64,000 nt of DNA from positions 29,267,119 through 29,331,118 of the forward strand of contig CM077648.1 of NCBI GenBank assembly GCA_039707465.1, in the 5' to 3' direction. Positions 47,945 through 58,832 of this stretch are shown here, piece after piece; the stretch's first letter is position 1, and every line of letters begins with the position of its first letter. Source of the stretch: Rhabdophis nuchalis. Taxonomy: Eukaryota > Chordata > Lepidosauria > Squamata > Natricidae. Under the pieces are notes generated by a model. It was given only the letters and a program-made list of their open reading frames with translations, did no database searches and was not told where the DNA came from. The translations under genes were made by a program, and so were the position numbers.

Positions 47945-50900
47945 CGTCAGATAAGTAGGATTCCAAATTTTATTTGGACTAAAGTTCAATTCAGGTAAAT
48001 TTTATGTTGGACAGGTTTCTTTTGGAAAGAAACTTCGTTGTTCGTTGTAGCTTCCCCCTCAGCTATCTACTCCCTTCTTATTGCCTCTGCTTCAAGCGAG
48101 GGTGTACACTTCATCTTGGCAATGGATGGAAACCCAACAATTGGGGAAGAAATTAAATAGGCCTTCTTGGATGTTGTCTTCTGACCAAGAGGTCACCTTA
48201 AGGCATATTCACACACAGTCCCTACTTATTAAAACAAGACATATCACACGAGTGTCTGAAAAGCTATTGCTCAATTTGCTTCAGCAGATGTCTCCAGTTT
48301 ATAACCTAGTGCAAGAATAAAACTGGAGGCTATTACCACACATTTTGCTGGATGTGGGATTACATCCTGAACAACTAGTCTGAAGGAAACTGGAGTTTTA
48401 ATCTGAAGAGGTCTTAGGGCCGGTTCCCACACAATCCTGGTGTTCAAGTTACACAGGGTATGGATGGGGTGTGGTACTGAGCTGCCGATAGACCCTGATT
48501 CACAAAAAAGGGTGTGAATGAATAAATGTGTACGCCTAAGGCATACTCTCACAGCCCCATTGTATAAATAAGCTATGCACCTGTGTTGTGCGCAAACTAA
48601 ACCTGACAATGACTTTATACAGAAAAGTAGATGTGTCAGTATAAAGTACTAGAGAGGAATTGAGAGGTACATATATTTTTGTGTGTGTACTAGAAGTACA
48701 AACAAAGTCAGCTCTTCCCACATCCTGATGTTTTTTCAAGAATATGAAAATGTGAATCCAACAGAAAGGTGAAGAAACAATATCAGAAATACCTAAAGAA
48801 ATACCATCGCAAGAATAGTTGCTGATGTGTAAATTCACCTCAGGTCTCCAATAATAAACCCACCAGGGATCCCCACAGGCAAACAGAGATATTTCTAAAT
48901 ATAATTGATACAGTAGCTTCTATGGTTTAACTATTTGAAATTTTCAGAAATTCAAGTAATTTACAATTAATAATATAAAAATCCAGTCATATCTAAAAAC
49001 AGTACGTTTCTAAGAAATCCACACTCACATCCATGATAATAAAATAAACGATATCATCACAATGGATAAAAAATATTATTGACTAGAATTCACATTCTAT
49101 CCACAAATTTCTATATCAGAGTAGTGATGCTGCCAGTTTTCACCTGCTACAAGCTTTCGGCACAATGCTCGGATGTCAGCATGTCCGATAATGTTTTAAT
49201 ATCTACAAAGTAATTCCCCTACAAAAAGGGGAGATTGAGCAACTAACCACAAATACTGCAGCAAATTCTGTAGTGCAGAAGGCATTTGAAAGGCTGTTTT
49301 GTTTTGTTTTCCTTAAAAAGCAAACATGGGTGTCTATTGTATTTGGAACACAAAAACACAGTCCTTTTATATTTTTTAGGAAACCTAAATTATTTCTAAG
49401 AACCAGCTTCCCCTTTAATGCAGAACATGCAATGTGGCACTTTATTCTTTCTCCTTTGTAATCACAATATTCATCCCTGGTATACAATCCATTGCTGAGA
49501 CTTACCATTTCTTCAGGCCTTAGATCAAAATACTGGCTTCTCTGCCAAATAATACTTGTTTTTATGTCAGCTAACATAATTAAAAATAAAGCAGGGACAT
49601 ACAGGGAGACTGGAATAGGCACACTGTTTTTTTCCAGTTACAACTTGATAGCCATAATGACACATATCTTACAAATGTAAACTTTGAGCTCACTCTCTCT
49701 TATGTCCCAACTAGTGAATGGTCAATACTGGATAGAAGCCAAACCATTTCTCTTCCTTTATGGCTGAATTTAAATTATGTACCATTAATGCCTGACAGGG
49801 ACAGCCTTAAGCCATCTAGTGTTAAGGCATTTTAATATCTTGAACAAGCTTGATACACTTCATGAGAACATGAAAAAGTTGTTACAGAACATTTTTTTTA
49901 TAACTCAAACCAAGCACGTACAATACATCTTGATAATTAAACTTAATGCCCTACTAACAGCCAAAATGCAATTTAAAAGTATCCTTAAAGCCTTAAACTC
50001 TTTATAGATTAGGAAAACAAACATTTCCCCCCCCAGTCCTCATTTTCCAAGCTTAAGCGGTTTGCTGTCTAAGTTTTTTAAAAGTGTGGGAGGAGGCACA
50101 TGTGAATTTGGAATAATAAAACTGCCTTCTGTTTAGAAGACCACCCAAGCGGGGGCTGTCCCCTATGCTACAGCAAGGATCTTTAAAAAAAGGAGTTAAT
50201 CTAAGTATGTTCAGGTTCCCATTTGATTAACATATATCTGAAATTTGAAACTTAAGATAGCAGGTACCTTATATTTAAGGTCTGTTTGATTAAACCCCCC
50301 CCCCAAAAAAAAAACCTTGCAGGAACAAATTCCCTGTACAATGTGAAATGCCCTCGCCTCTATTACTCTCTTAGGCGCTAGCTAGCTGATGCTTTTACTG
50401 TATTGTTACGCTATTAACCTGCTTGCTTTGTTTCTGGACAAATCCTAAAATAACGTGTGTGTGTGTGGGGGGGAAGCCAATTAAAAATAACAAGCTCACT
50501 AACAGCCAGAGTGGAGGTGAGATCAGAGGAGGCAGCCGTCCCTCTTGATACCGTAAGGGCGAGGCGTTGTGGGCTGCAGCGAAGAGCGTCCCTCTCCCCC
50601 CCCCCAACACACACACAAACCAGGAAAGAGACAGATGCTGACGCCAAAGCCACCCGCCTGCCGATTGCAGTGGCAGAAACAGCAGCAGAGATGGTGGATG
50701 GGGCGATAAGGGGTCTCTTCCCCCCCCCCCCAGAGACGATACCCCGCCTCACCAAGAGACATTTCCTAACCTCTCCTGTTCCAAGCAAACGGAGCCCACC
50801 CACCCACCCATCCCCGCTTTCCTGCCTCCCACCTGCCCGGCTTGCTTCTTCCTGCGGGGCACGAGGCACCGCTTCCCCACTCGCGGGCCGGGCCCCCTCA

Positions 50901-51602
50901 GAGCAGCTTCTGCACCAAGAAAGCCCATTGTTTCCATGGCTGCGCCTCGCTTGCTCCTGGCGGTTGCTGCTGCTGCCCCAAGAGACTCGGCCTCCCTCTC
51001 GCCGTCTCCGCCGAAAGCGCTCGGGGCTCCAGCGGGCACCTTGCGACGCCTCCCGGGGCACCTTGCGACGCCTCCCGGGAGGGGGTTGCTGTGACGGCGG
51101 GAAGGTTATCGCTCCTTCTACTCCGGTCTTTGTAATCGGAGGCGGCGGCGTTCCCCCCCCCCCCCCCGTTCCCACCCGCAGCCCAAAGGAAACGCTGACC
51201 CGGGAGGCGGCGGCCAACTATCCGGGGATACCCAACGGCCCCCACCTCAAGCTTTTTCGCACTCAGCGCCTCCTTTCCCTCCCCCGCTACCCCAGCTTTT
51301 AGTTCCCAGGAGCAGGAGAGGAGCTACGGCTGCCTTTCGGCTTCAGCCGAGCCATCCGGAGCTCCGCGTTTCCCTCCCGTTTCTCCTAGAACATCTGAGG
51401 AGGAGAAGGAGAGGCTGAAGGGCGCTTCTACAACCCCCCCCCCCCCAATTTGGCCCTTCTCTACTTACTCCCAGGGAGGGAGGGAGGGAGGGAGGGGGAG
51501 AAGAAGCCATAGCCTTGCCCGACACAGCCCCTTCCCTCACGCTGAGGGAGCCCCGTCAGTCCAAGCCATATAATGTGCCCCTTCGGCAAAGCTCCAGATC
51601 TA

Positions 51603-51680
51603 CAACTTCTGTGGGAATTCAAGTCTTTCTGAAGCCGCCACGCCGGAGAAGAAAAGGGACAGAGAGAAGTGGATTCGTGC
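51603..51680 (+). repeat. Interspersed repeat next to (GT)n, copy 1
   Basis: CTTCTGTGGGAATTCAAGTC TTTCTGAAG and following AGAAAAGGGACAGAGAGAAG lead into a GT/GA microsatellite (51691-51760). The reverse complement, about 85-90 percent alike by eye, occurs at 53500-53575, also beside a (CA)n tract. Confidence 0.7.
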
Positions 51681-52065
51681 CTCGACACCGTGTGTGTGTG
51701 TGTGAAAGAGAGAGAGGGGGGGGGGGAGAGAGAGAGAGGGAGATTTGAAGGAGAGGTGAAGGAAAAGGCGAGTTTCAGACAATAATTCCCGGTTCAATAT
51801 AATTCAATATTACAAAAGCAAAGGTGCGAAAAGATTCCGGACTGGCGGGAATGCGTCTTAATTTCGGGGGGGGGGGGGAGAATCTAACCGAAGTCAACGA
51901 CCCTATTATCCCTTTTCATTCGAAACAAATACACAACCGCCTTCTTGCTCCCGAAATCAACCCCCCCCGCCCCCGCCTCCCAATGGTTTGGCTTTCCCCG
52001 AGACAGGGCTCTCCCGACACCACGGGGCATCCTTTCAAGCGCCCAACTAGAACACCTGCTGTCTC

Positions 52066-52086
52066 GGATGATGGGAACTGTAGTCC
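52066..52086 (-). promoter_or_regulatory. ZNF143/STAF-type motif, copy 2
   Basis: The minus strand reads GGACTACAGTTCCCATCATC, a near-complete match to the extended ZNF143 consensus (ACTACAATTCCCATCATGC type). Same orientation as copy 1, about 350 bp apart. Such sites usually sit close to a start site, so a second start near 52.0 kb is possible. Confidence 0.55.
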
Positions 52087-52413
52087 AACGCCTAGCACCG
52101 AGCTGGGGAGGGGAGGGGGCGATGTTTCTATTACTGGAAGGGGCGCCAGGCAAAGCGAGGGGAGAAAGAGGGGAATCGGATGCCGGGAAAGGCGGCTGGT
52201 GGTCGTGGTCGGGGGGGGGGGAGGTTCCCTCCGAACCGGCCTCCCTTCCCTCCAAGCAAACGCGAAGGAGCCCGGGGATCCCCAGGAAGGAAAGGGACGC
52301 CCGAAGTCTTCGCTGACCTCCACGCATCGGCCCGTGTGACCCAGACCTCCGACCTGTTGGGGGAGGACGGCGACACCCCCCATCCCCCTTTGCCAAGAAG
52401 CCGCCCCAGCTGC

Positions 52414-52437
52414 GCCTGGTGGGAACTGTAGTCTGGG
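52414..52437 (-). promoter_or_regulatory. ZNF143/STAF-type motif, copy 1
   Basis: The minus strand reads GACTACAGTTCCCACC, close to the ACTACAnnTCCC core element bound by ZNF143. It lies in the CpG island about 100 bp downstream of the candidate exon 1 donor and shares TGGGAACTGTAGTC (plus strand) exactly with copy 2. Confidence 0.5.
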
Positions 52438-52534
52438 TAGGGACATCGGGGAGCTGCGCTTCCAATAGACACCGAGCCCAGGAACGCTAAAATCCGAGTC
52501 CGGAAAAACCAGGAGCAAACTTGGATCGACCTAC

Positions 52535-52660
52535 CTGCCTGCCACCCGGGGCTCCGCCAGCGAACCCGCAGCGTCCGGACGCCGAGCGGGCGGAATCCTC
52601 AAGCCTCCGGACGCCACCGCTGCTGCCGCCGCCGCCTCTTTCGCTGCCCAGGATTAAGCC
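52535..52660 (-). other. FHDC1: Candidate noncoding first exon of FHDC1
   Basis: In the CpG-rich block the minus strand has a textbook donor, GGCAGGCAG before GTAGGT, with the exon's last base at 52535. It is the best donor I see in the island and lies just downstream of an NRF1-like site and a GC box. The 5' limit given here is a guess, since no TATA box or initiator fixes the start site. Alternative first exons elsewhere in the island are possible. Splicing to the acceptor at 35662 (or 35534) would leave a 16.9 kb intron. Confidence 0.5.
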
Positions 52661-52677
52661 GGACGAGGCGGAGACGC

Positions 52678-52703
52678 TGCGCAAGCGCAGCTTTAGGCGG
52701 GGC
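52678..52703. promoter_or_regulatory. NRF1-like palindrome and GC box
   Basis: TGCGCAAGCGCA at 52678-52689 fits the NRF1 site (YGCGCAYGCGCR) except for one central base; GGCGGGGC at 52696-52703 is an Sp1/KLF GC box. Both lie just upstream (for minus-strand transcription) of the candidate first exon, the usual place in TATA-less CpG-island promoters. Binding is inferred from motif match only. Confidence 0.5.
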
Positions 52704-53040
52704 TGTTTCAGGTAGCAGCACCAGCCTGCTCGCCAAGTAGCAATTAAGGCGGAGAGGCCAGGAGCTCGTCGCCTTCGCTCGCGCTTTGGAGGGCGGGGGG
52801 TGTTTTTAGAAGGGCCCTCCCGGACTCTGCCTTCGTCCTCGCTCTTGTGGCCAGGAATCGCGGAGCTCGGAAGTACAGAATCGGCCCTGACCGCGCCTTT
52901 CCCCAGCAGCAGCAGCAGCAGCAACTGACGCTCCGAGAGTAATCCCATTAAACCCCAAAGAGCTTACGTGGAGCGGACGTGCCGAGAATTCTACTGCTGC
53001 ACCTGCCCTCCCGCCCACGCTCTCTTGGGAAACGATAGTG

Positions 53041-53463
53041 CAGGTAGTCCTCAACCTACAGCGGCTGATTTAGTGACCGTTCGGAGTTACAACCGCACCC
53101 TCCGAAGTGACTGTCGGCACTGGAAAAAGTGATTTATGACCAGGTTTCACACTTAATGGCCGAGGCAGCATCCCCATGGTCTCATGGTCTCCCCATTGGC
53201 CACTGACTCACGTTTATGACGGTTGCAGAGTCCCGCAGTTATGTAATCCCCTTTTGTGTGCCCGTCAGTCATGCGGTCCCTTTTTGCAACCTTCTGTCAA
53301 GCCGAGTCAAGGCAGGGAACCAGATTCACTTAACGACTATGTTACTAATTTAAGAACTGCAGGGAGTCACTTAACAAGTGTGGTGAGAAAAGTCATAAAA
53401 CGGGAAAACTCAACCAATGTCTTAGCAACATAAATTTTGGGGCCATAAGTTGATGATTACCTA
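53041..53463. mobile_element. AGGTAGTCCTC-type MITE (inverted copy)
   Basis: Begins CAGGTAGTCCTCAACCTACA immediately upstream of the promoter block and ends near GATGATTACCTATA. Holds GATTCACTTAACGACTA and CACTTAACAAGTG, in reverse order to the copies at 10410 and 27419. Most complete terminal sequence of the family here. Confidence 0.78.
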
Positions 53464-53485
53464 TACATAGTGTGTATGTGCGCGC

Positions 53486-53575
53486 GCGCACACACACACA
53501 CACACATTCACTTCTCTCTGTTCCTTTTCTTATCCAACTTGGCAGCTTCAGAAAGACTTGAATTCCCACAGAAGT
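53486..53575 (-). repeat. Interspersed repeat next to (CA)n, copy 2
   Basis: Inverted relative to copy 1. Includes (CA)n/CG repeats at 53480-53506, then CACTTCTCTCTGTTCCTTTT and CTTCAGAAAGACTTGAATTC. The two copies bracket the main CpG block. Confidence 0.7.
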
Positions 53576-53719
53576 GCCAGAGCCAAGCAAGGAAGGTTTA
53601 TTCCTTCCCCTTACACACACCCTGCCTTTGTTGGACCTGTTACCTGCAAATAAAAGAGAGAGAGAGAGAGAGCAAAGTGGATCCTGGCAGATACGGGAAG
53701 GAGGAATCCCCATCTTAAC

Positions 53720-54910
53720 CATTTTTTTGATATTTTAAGGGAACTGATGAATCAACTTTTTTATTCAAGGCAGTAGGACTAAGTTCCTAGGAATTTCTTA
53801 AGTATCTTATATTCCGCCCTCCCTCCCCTCACATGCAGTCTCTGGGCTCCTGGACCACTGACTTCTAGGAACAAACAAACAACATCCAGGGAGAATAATA
53901 TGCAAATGCTGTTGGATAAAGTGAGACCAAGGAACAATTGATCATTAAACCTTTAAAAGGACCTCGGACAAAGAGCAGGCTTGGAACCTCAAAGATGCTA
54001 AGACAGTCTGGATCTTCTCAAATCCCTCTTGCCGACATTCATCTTAACCTCCTCTAGGAGGTGGGGGTGGGGACACAAAAAATATCTAGTATACAAAGAT
54101 CACGTCTCTGTGGGAAAACAAGTCTTCTGTGACCCCCTTTAGTTAATATTAAAAGATTCTGGATTTGCACAACATGCTAAATTGAAACACAGCTGCCTGG
54201 TTAGTGGGACACTGTTTAATGCAAATACACTGTGTAATAGACAATAGGCAGGTATAATGAAGTTTGTTTTTGCCACAGGCTTTAGCCTAATATTAAGCCT
54301 AAATGGTTTGATTCAGTTACCTGCAGAACCAGTTTAATTTCACAAATAACAGCTATTAAGGGTTAACATTTTGTGAAAATACTGCTTCATTGTAATATGT
54401 AAAGCCAGTTACTGGTCAATTAAAATAATGGCTTGTTCAACAATTCATAATACATAGAATCGCATAATACACTTTGATATGGCCCAAGGGCTAATCAAAA
54501 AAGTAAACTCAACGTATTACACTGTCAAATCTAAATGTATTACATTATGGCTTAATAATGCAATATAATGCAACATAGGAATGTCCTGTAAAAGAACAGC
54601 TCAAACTCTACTTCCACATGTAACTTTGTCATTTGAGCTGAATTGATGCTTGATCTAAGAAATACTCTATCTATCTAGTGTAATATTCTGTGGTTGTATC
54701 CATAACACTAAAACAAACAACCATGATTAACATGCCACATTGGCTATGGTTACCCACCCCAAGCAGACAGGGACTATATTCACAAGGGGCAGTAAAGTTT
54801 ACCTAGTAATACTGGATTAAAGTTTATGATGTTGAGGGCACAGATACAATAAACTGTTTTGCACCTAGTTGGACTCAATTTGGGTGTGAATGAAATAAAT
54901 CCCCTATTCT
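53720..54910. other. Intergenic, nothing recognised
   Basis: Upstream of the FHDC1 promoter. AT-rich, with no coding, RNA or repeat signal I can name. Confidence 0.5.
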
Positions 54911-54914
54911 CTTT

Positions 54915-55405
54915 ACATATTTGTAAGGTCAGAATGCCAGCAAAAGTGCATATAGTCAAGGCTATGGTTTTTCCAATTGCAATGTATGGCTGTGAAAGTT
55001 GGACCATAAGAAAGGCTATTCAAAAGAATTGAGGCCTTTGAACTATGGTGCTGGAGAAGATTCCTGCGAGTCCCTTGGACTGCAAGGCTATCAAACCAGT
55101 CAGTCCTAGAGAAGATCGACCCTGACTGCTTTTAGAAGGCCAGATCCTGAAGATGAAACTCAAATACTTTGGCCATCTAATGAGAAGGAAGGACTCACTG
55201 GAGAAGAGCCTAATGCTGGGAAAGATTGAGGGCAAAAGAAGAACGGGACGACAGAGAATGAGATGGATGGATGGAGTCACTGAAGCAGTAGGCATGAGCT
55301 TAAATGGATTCCAGAGGATGGTAGAGGACAGGAAGGCCTACAGGAACATTGTCCATGGGGTAGCGATGGGTTGGACATAACTTTACAACTAACAACAACA
55401 AGATC
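54915..55405 (+). mobile_element. BovB/RTE LINE 3' end
   Basis: 55153-55380 keeps 75 open codons of the BovB reverse transcriptase C-terminus (KYFGHLMRRKDSLEKSLMLG, then KIEGKRRTGRQRMRWMDGVT). Upstream, AAGAATTGAGGCCTTTGAAC and GGTGCTGGAGAAGATTCCTG continue the same frame with damage. Ends with GGTTGGACATAACTTTACAA and a short CAA-rich tail. Confidence 0.88.
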
Positions 55406-55409
55406 AGAA

Positions 55410-56085
55410 TCTACTCTGCTTCTTTGTGCATATAAGACAGAGATAAATCTATTACTGCTGCTGAATTTTAATGGGTATTTCAAAAATATAACTCTTGAAA
55501 ATAGAGCAAGAAATACTTCACCAGAAAAAAACACACATTTTTTCTAGCCTACGGTTGGTTTTCAACTTCCCAAATGCCTATCCAGTTGTGGCATTGAGTT
55601 GTCCAGCATTTAAGAATAGCTAGGGCAAAATGGCAATTACTCTGCAAGAAGAAGGCAAAAGAGGGGGAGGGGAATGAAAAGGATTTAAATGTGAAGAAGA
55701 AAAATACTTAATTCCCCCAAAGTAAACAAACACAACAGGTTAAAAATTGTGTCTTTTGATACCTGCTAATACAGCAGTTGAGCAATAATTTAAATTCTAA
55801 TTAAGATGCATTCTTGACATTCCACACTTTTTACTCAATCATACTTAAATATCCATAAAATAAGTGCCTTGGAAATATACAGGCTACTCTTGTACAAAGG
55901 GATCATTAGACAAACTTGAGCCAGAGGCCAGCTCCTTATAGAGGAAGACATTTCTACTACAACCGGTCTATGGGTGTACATAGAAGACTGATCTGAAAGA
56001 ATTGTTGTACAGGTTCTGTTCCTGGCTGATGCTTTCTCCATGTCGTTTTGAGCCGCTGTTTTCACTAAGAATTGCTTTGTTGCAT
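55410..56085. other. Intergenic, nothing recognised
   Basis: AT-rich sequence between the BovB tail and the CTTT tract; no supported feature. Confidence 0.5.
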
Positions 56086-56090
56086 CTTGA

Positions 56091-56153
<63 letters not shown>

Positions 56154-56155
56154 TT

Positions 56156-56186
<31 letters not shown>

Positions 56187-56190
56187 CTTT
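56091..56190. repeat. (CTTT)n polypyrimidine microsatellite
   Basis: About 25 CTTT units with one interruption near 56153. Long mirror-type homopurine/homopyrimidine DNA. ORFs rich in FLS or KKER across it are artefacts. Confidence 0.95.
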
Positions 56191-56368
56191 CATTGTCTTC
56201 ATGTGAGATTTGGTCTTGCTTAATAACTGCTTTGAAAGAGAATTTTGGGAAAGAGACTTTGAAAGCATGTAGTGTGTGGAAACCAGGGGCATCACTACTC
56301 TGATATGGAAACTTATAAATATTACTCTTACTAAAACAGTAAAACAGCCTTTCTTTCTTCCTTCAGAT

Positions 56369-56664
56369 CAGTGGTGGGTTCTGGCAGGTACACCCCGGTA
56401 CGGCCTGCTGGAAGCAACAGGCACCATACCAGAATGGTGCTTTGGAGGACCTACCCACGTGCCCGCAATTTCTTACCTGTATTTGGGCCAACCGGGCCAT
56501 TTGCACACATGCACGCAATGTACGGTGCCTGTGTGATGCTCCGCTGAGCAGCTGGAACATCGCAGGGTGGTGGGTATGCATGCATGCGCAGCACGTGTGC
56601 ATGTGGTGAACGCCCAGTCCCGTCGCAGCATCCTGGTTGCAACGGGATCCGGAACCCACCATTG
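56369..56664. mobile_element. CAGTGGTGGGTTCC-family hAT MITE, TSD CTTCAGAT
   Basis: Left CAGTGGTGGGTTCTGGCAGG, right GGAACCCACCATTG, exact CTTCAGAT duplications (56361-56368, 56665-56672). 296 bp. Confidence 0.92.
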
Positions 56665-56722
56665 CTTCAGATGGAGATCACTAGCAAGTGGGGCTAGCTG
56701 TGTGCTTAATAAGTAGCCTTAT

Positions 56723-57099
56723 CAGAAGTGGTATTCAGCCGGTTCTGACCGGCTCTAGTGAACTAGTAGTGGAAATTTTGTGTAGTTCGGAGAACCAGCA
56801 AATACCGCCTCTGGCTCGCCCACTCCCGATCGATTTGCTGCCTCACAACTCCCAGCTGATTGGCTAGGTCTTCTTTGGTACCCTGCACAGGAGAACGAAG
56901 CTGGAAAGCAGGTTAGTGGGATGGGAAGTGAATGGAGATTTTGCAGCAACCTTCCCCAGGAATCAGGAGGGAATGGGCATTTTGCAGTATCCTTCCCCTA
57001 CCACGTCCACCAAGCCACACCATACCCAGCAAGTCACACTACGCCCAGCAAGCCATGCCCACAGAACCGGTAGTAAAAAAAAATTGAATCCTACCACTG
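56723..57099. mobile_element. hAT MITE, TSD AGCCTTAT/ACCCTTAT
   Basis: Left CAGAAGTGGTATTCAGCCGG, right TTGAATCCTACCACTG; flanks differ at one base. Shares GAACCGGTAGT and GGTTCTCC-type text with 62118 and 17479. Inserted 58 bp from the previous MITE. Confidence 0.85.
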
Positions 57100-57109
57100 A
57101 CCCTTATAA

Positions 57110-58060
57110 ATTATTATAAATCTTTACTGCCCACAGAGAACTAAGGCAATGGGAATGGAGGTCTGGTTAGGAAAATACTACTGAAATAATACATTGGAGG
57201 AAGGTTTGGTACCATTAAGACAATGACTACTGTTAATGTGTTTTCGTTCTGTGAGTTATATAAACGCAATTATTCTGAACGTATGTAGAAAGCTAGTTAA
57301 CTGTGATTTATTAAGTAATCTAGGACTCAATATAACATTTGAGTATAACCAAAAGGGATTTTATTTTGCTCACATCTGCCATTTTTGAATCATCTTGTAA
57401 TAGTGACTTTTCAGAATCAAGGGCCATTCAATGCAACTAGCTGTGTATTGTCAACTTCCCAAAGATGGATCATCTTTGTTTGGATTACAACTCCAAGCAT
57501 TCTCATCACTGCTTAGTATTTCAATTGAAAGGATGCACTTAACCCATGACACATGCAAACATGTATAGCATGTATTACTATACCTAGGTTGTTTAAAACA
57601 ATGAACTATATTTAAAATTATACTTTGATTAATTAAACAAATTTTCTTGATTTGTACAACATACTAGCTTAAACTAGTTTTACTTATAGGAATACAGTTT
57701 GTAGAAAGCAACTAATGGTAAATTTTTATTTATTGAATTATTGTGAATCACCCTGGAATACATATTCTAAATAAAACACAAATATAAAATCTTGACATCT
57801 GCCGGAGATCTAACTCTGCCAAGGAACAGAAAACTATCAATTCCTCTCCCCTCCTCCAACTACATTTCTTAGAAAGTTGAAGAAAGAACAAGGAATTCTA
57901 TTTTCTTGACATCATGATATCAAGGGATAAAGGTTTTTGGCAAGTTTACTCCCTAAGATTTTAGTTGGACAGCCTTTGCCCTTTAAGATTTGAGAATACC
58001 ACAAGGATCCTCAGGCAACATATTTGGGACACTGCTCTACATATTCTAAGTAGAATATGT
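57110..58060. other. Intergenic, nothing recognised
   Basis: AT-rich; no supported gene, RNA or mobile element. Confidence 0.5.
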
Positions 58061-58064
58061 ATCT

Positions 58065-58325
58065 TTTCCGCCAGCGCCTGAAGACGCACTTGTTCTAGCA
58101 AGCCGGCCTAGCGTGACTACCCGATAACGACTGAGTTTTAGTTTAACAAATTTTAATCAGAGGGATTTTAAAATGTTGTTTTAGCACAGGGTCCTTAAGT
58201 TTAATTGTGGTTTTAGGATATTATGTATTTGTATATTTATATTGTGTTTTAATTTCCTGTGCGCCGCCCTGAGTCCTTTTGTAGAAGATAGGTGCGGGAT
58301 ATAAATCAAATAAAACTAAAATTAA
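58065..58325 (+). mobile_element. L2 LINE 3' end
   Basis: Starts in the last RT codons (CGCCAGCGCCTGAAGACGCA), then a 3' UTR ending GTGCGCCGCCCTGAGTCCTT and ATATAAATCAAATAAAACTA. A different subfamily from 6700-7491. Confidence 0.8.
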
Positions 58326-58697
58326 AACTAAGTCTAGTTCCCAGCCTCCCAGCCTTTGAGGCTCTTCGAAAGGATATTTGCCAATCTCCTATTTCTCCTC
58401 TATCACAGTCTTGCATTGTTGCTGGAACTGCATTTTGGCCAGATGGGCATAGTCTAAAAAGATTATATAAGCAGAGCTCTATGAAATAATGAAAAGGCGG
58501 GAAGTGGGGGGGGATATGTATACATAGGAAATGCAATAAGCAGCACAAAACCAAAGAATGCAAGGCAGGTTCCAAGAAAAAGTAGAACTTGTGTCAGAAA
58601 GACTAAAATTTGGAATCAGCTGAGTCTTGTGAGAAATTCAGAGCACTATGAAAAAGTTTCCTTTGTATAACTTTTAGGGAAAGGGAATCCTGTACAC

Positions 58698-58832
58698 CAG
58701 GGGTCTCCAACCTTTGCAACTTTAAGTCTGAAGGACTTCAGCTCCCAGAATACTCCAGCCAGCAAAGCTGGCTGGAGAATTTTACAAGATGAAGTCCTTC
58801 AGACTTAAAGTTGCAAAGGTTGGAGACCCCTG
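58698..58832. mobile_element. Palindromic hAT MITE, TSD CTGTACAC
   Basis: 135 bp, inverted arms from CAGGGGTCTCCAACCTTTGC, exact CTGTACAC duplications (58690-58697, 58833-58840). One arm has drifted at 58780-58790. Confidence 0.93.

Larger units (their letters stand above)
35663..52534. other. FHDC1 first intron (predicted)
   Basis: 16.9 kb, assuming exon 1 ends at 52535. Contains MITEs (35751, 38711, 39394, 40605, 44671, 47715), the CR1 LINE (40982-44553), a BovB remnant (46930) and part of the CpG region. Unrecognised: 36320-38700, 39665-40590, 45110-46920, 47350-47700 and 47960-50800; these are AT-rich with no supported exon. Confidence 0.6.
50820..52960. promoter_or_regulatory. CpG-rich promoter region of FHDC1
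   Basis: GC- and CpG-dense DNA in two blocks (about 50.82-51.54 kb and 51.95-52.96 kb), separated by GT/GA microsatellite and several poly-G/C runs. It is the only such region in an otherwise AT-rich window and lies upstream of the FHDC1 start exon, so it is the likely promoter. ORFs of 60-280 codons across it in all frames follow from low stop density in GC-rich sequence and share no recognisable domain. Confidence 0.8.

Noticed and set aside
50414..52948. Long ORFs on both strands through the CpG-rich block (up to 281 codons)
   Set aside because: They overlap in all frames, are Pro/Arg/Gly-rich, span predicted splice and motif sites, and show no domain; low stop density in GC-rich DNA explains them.
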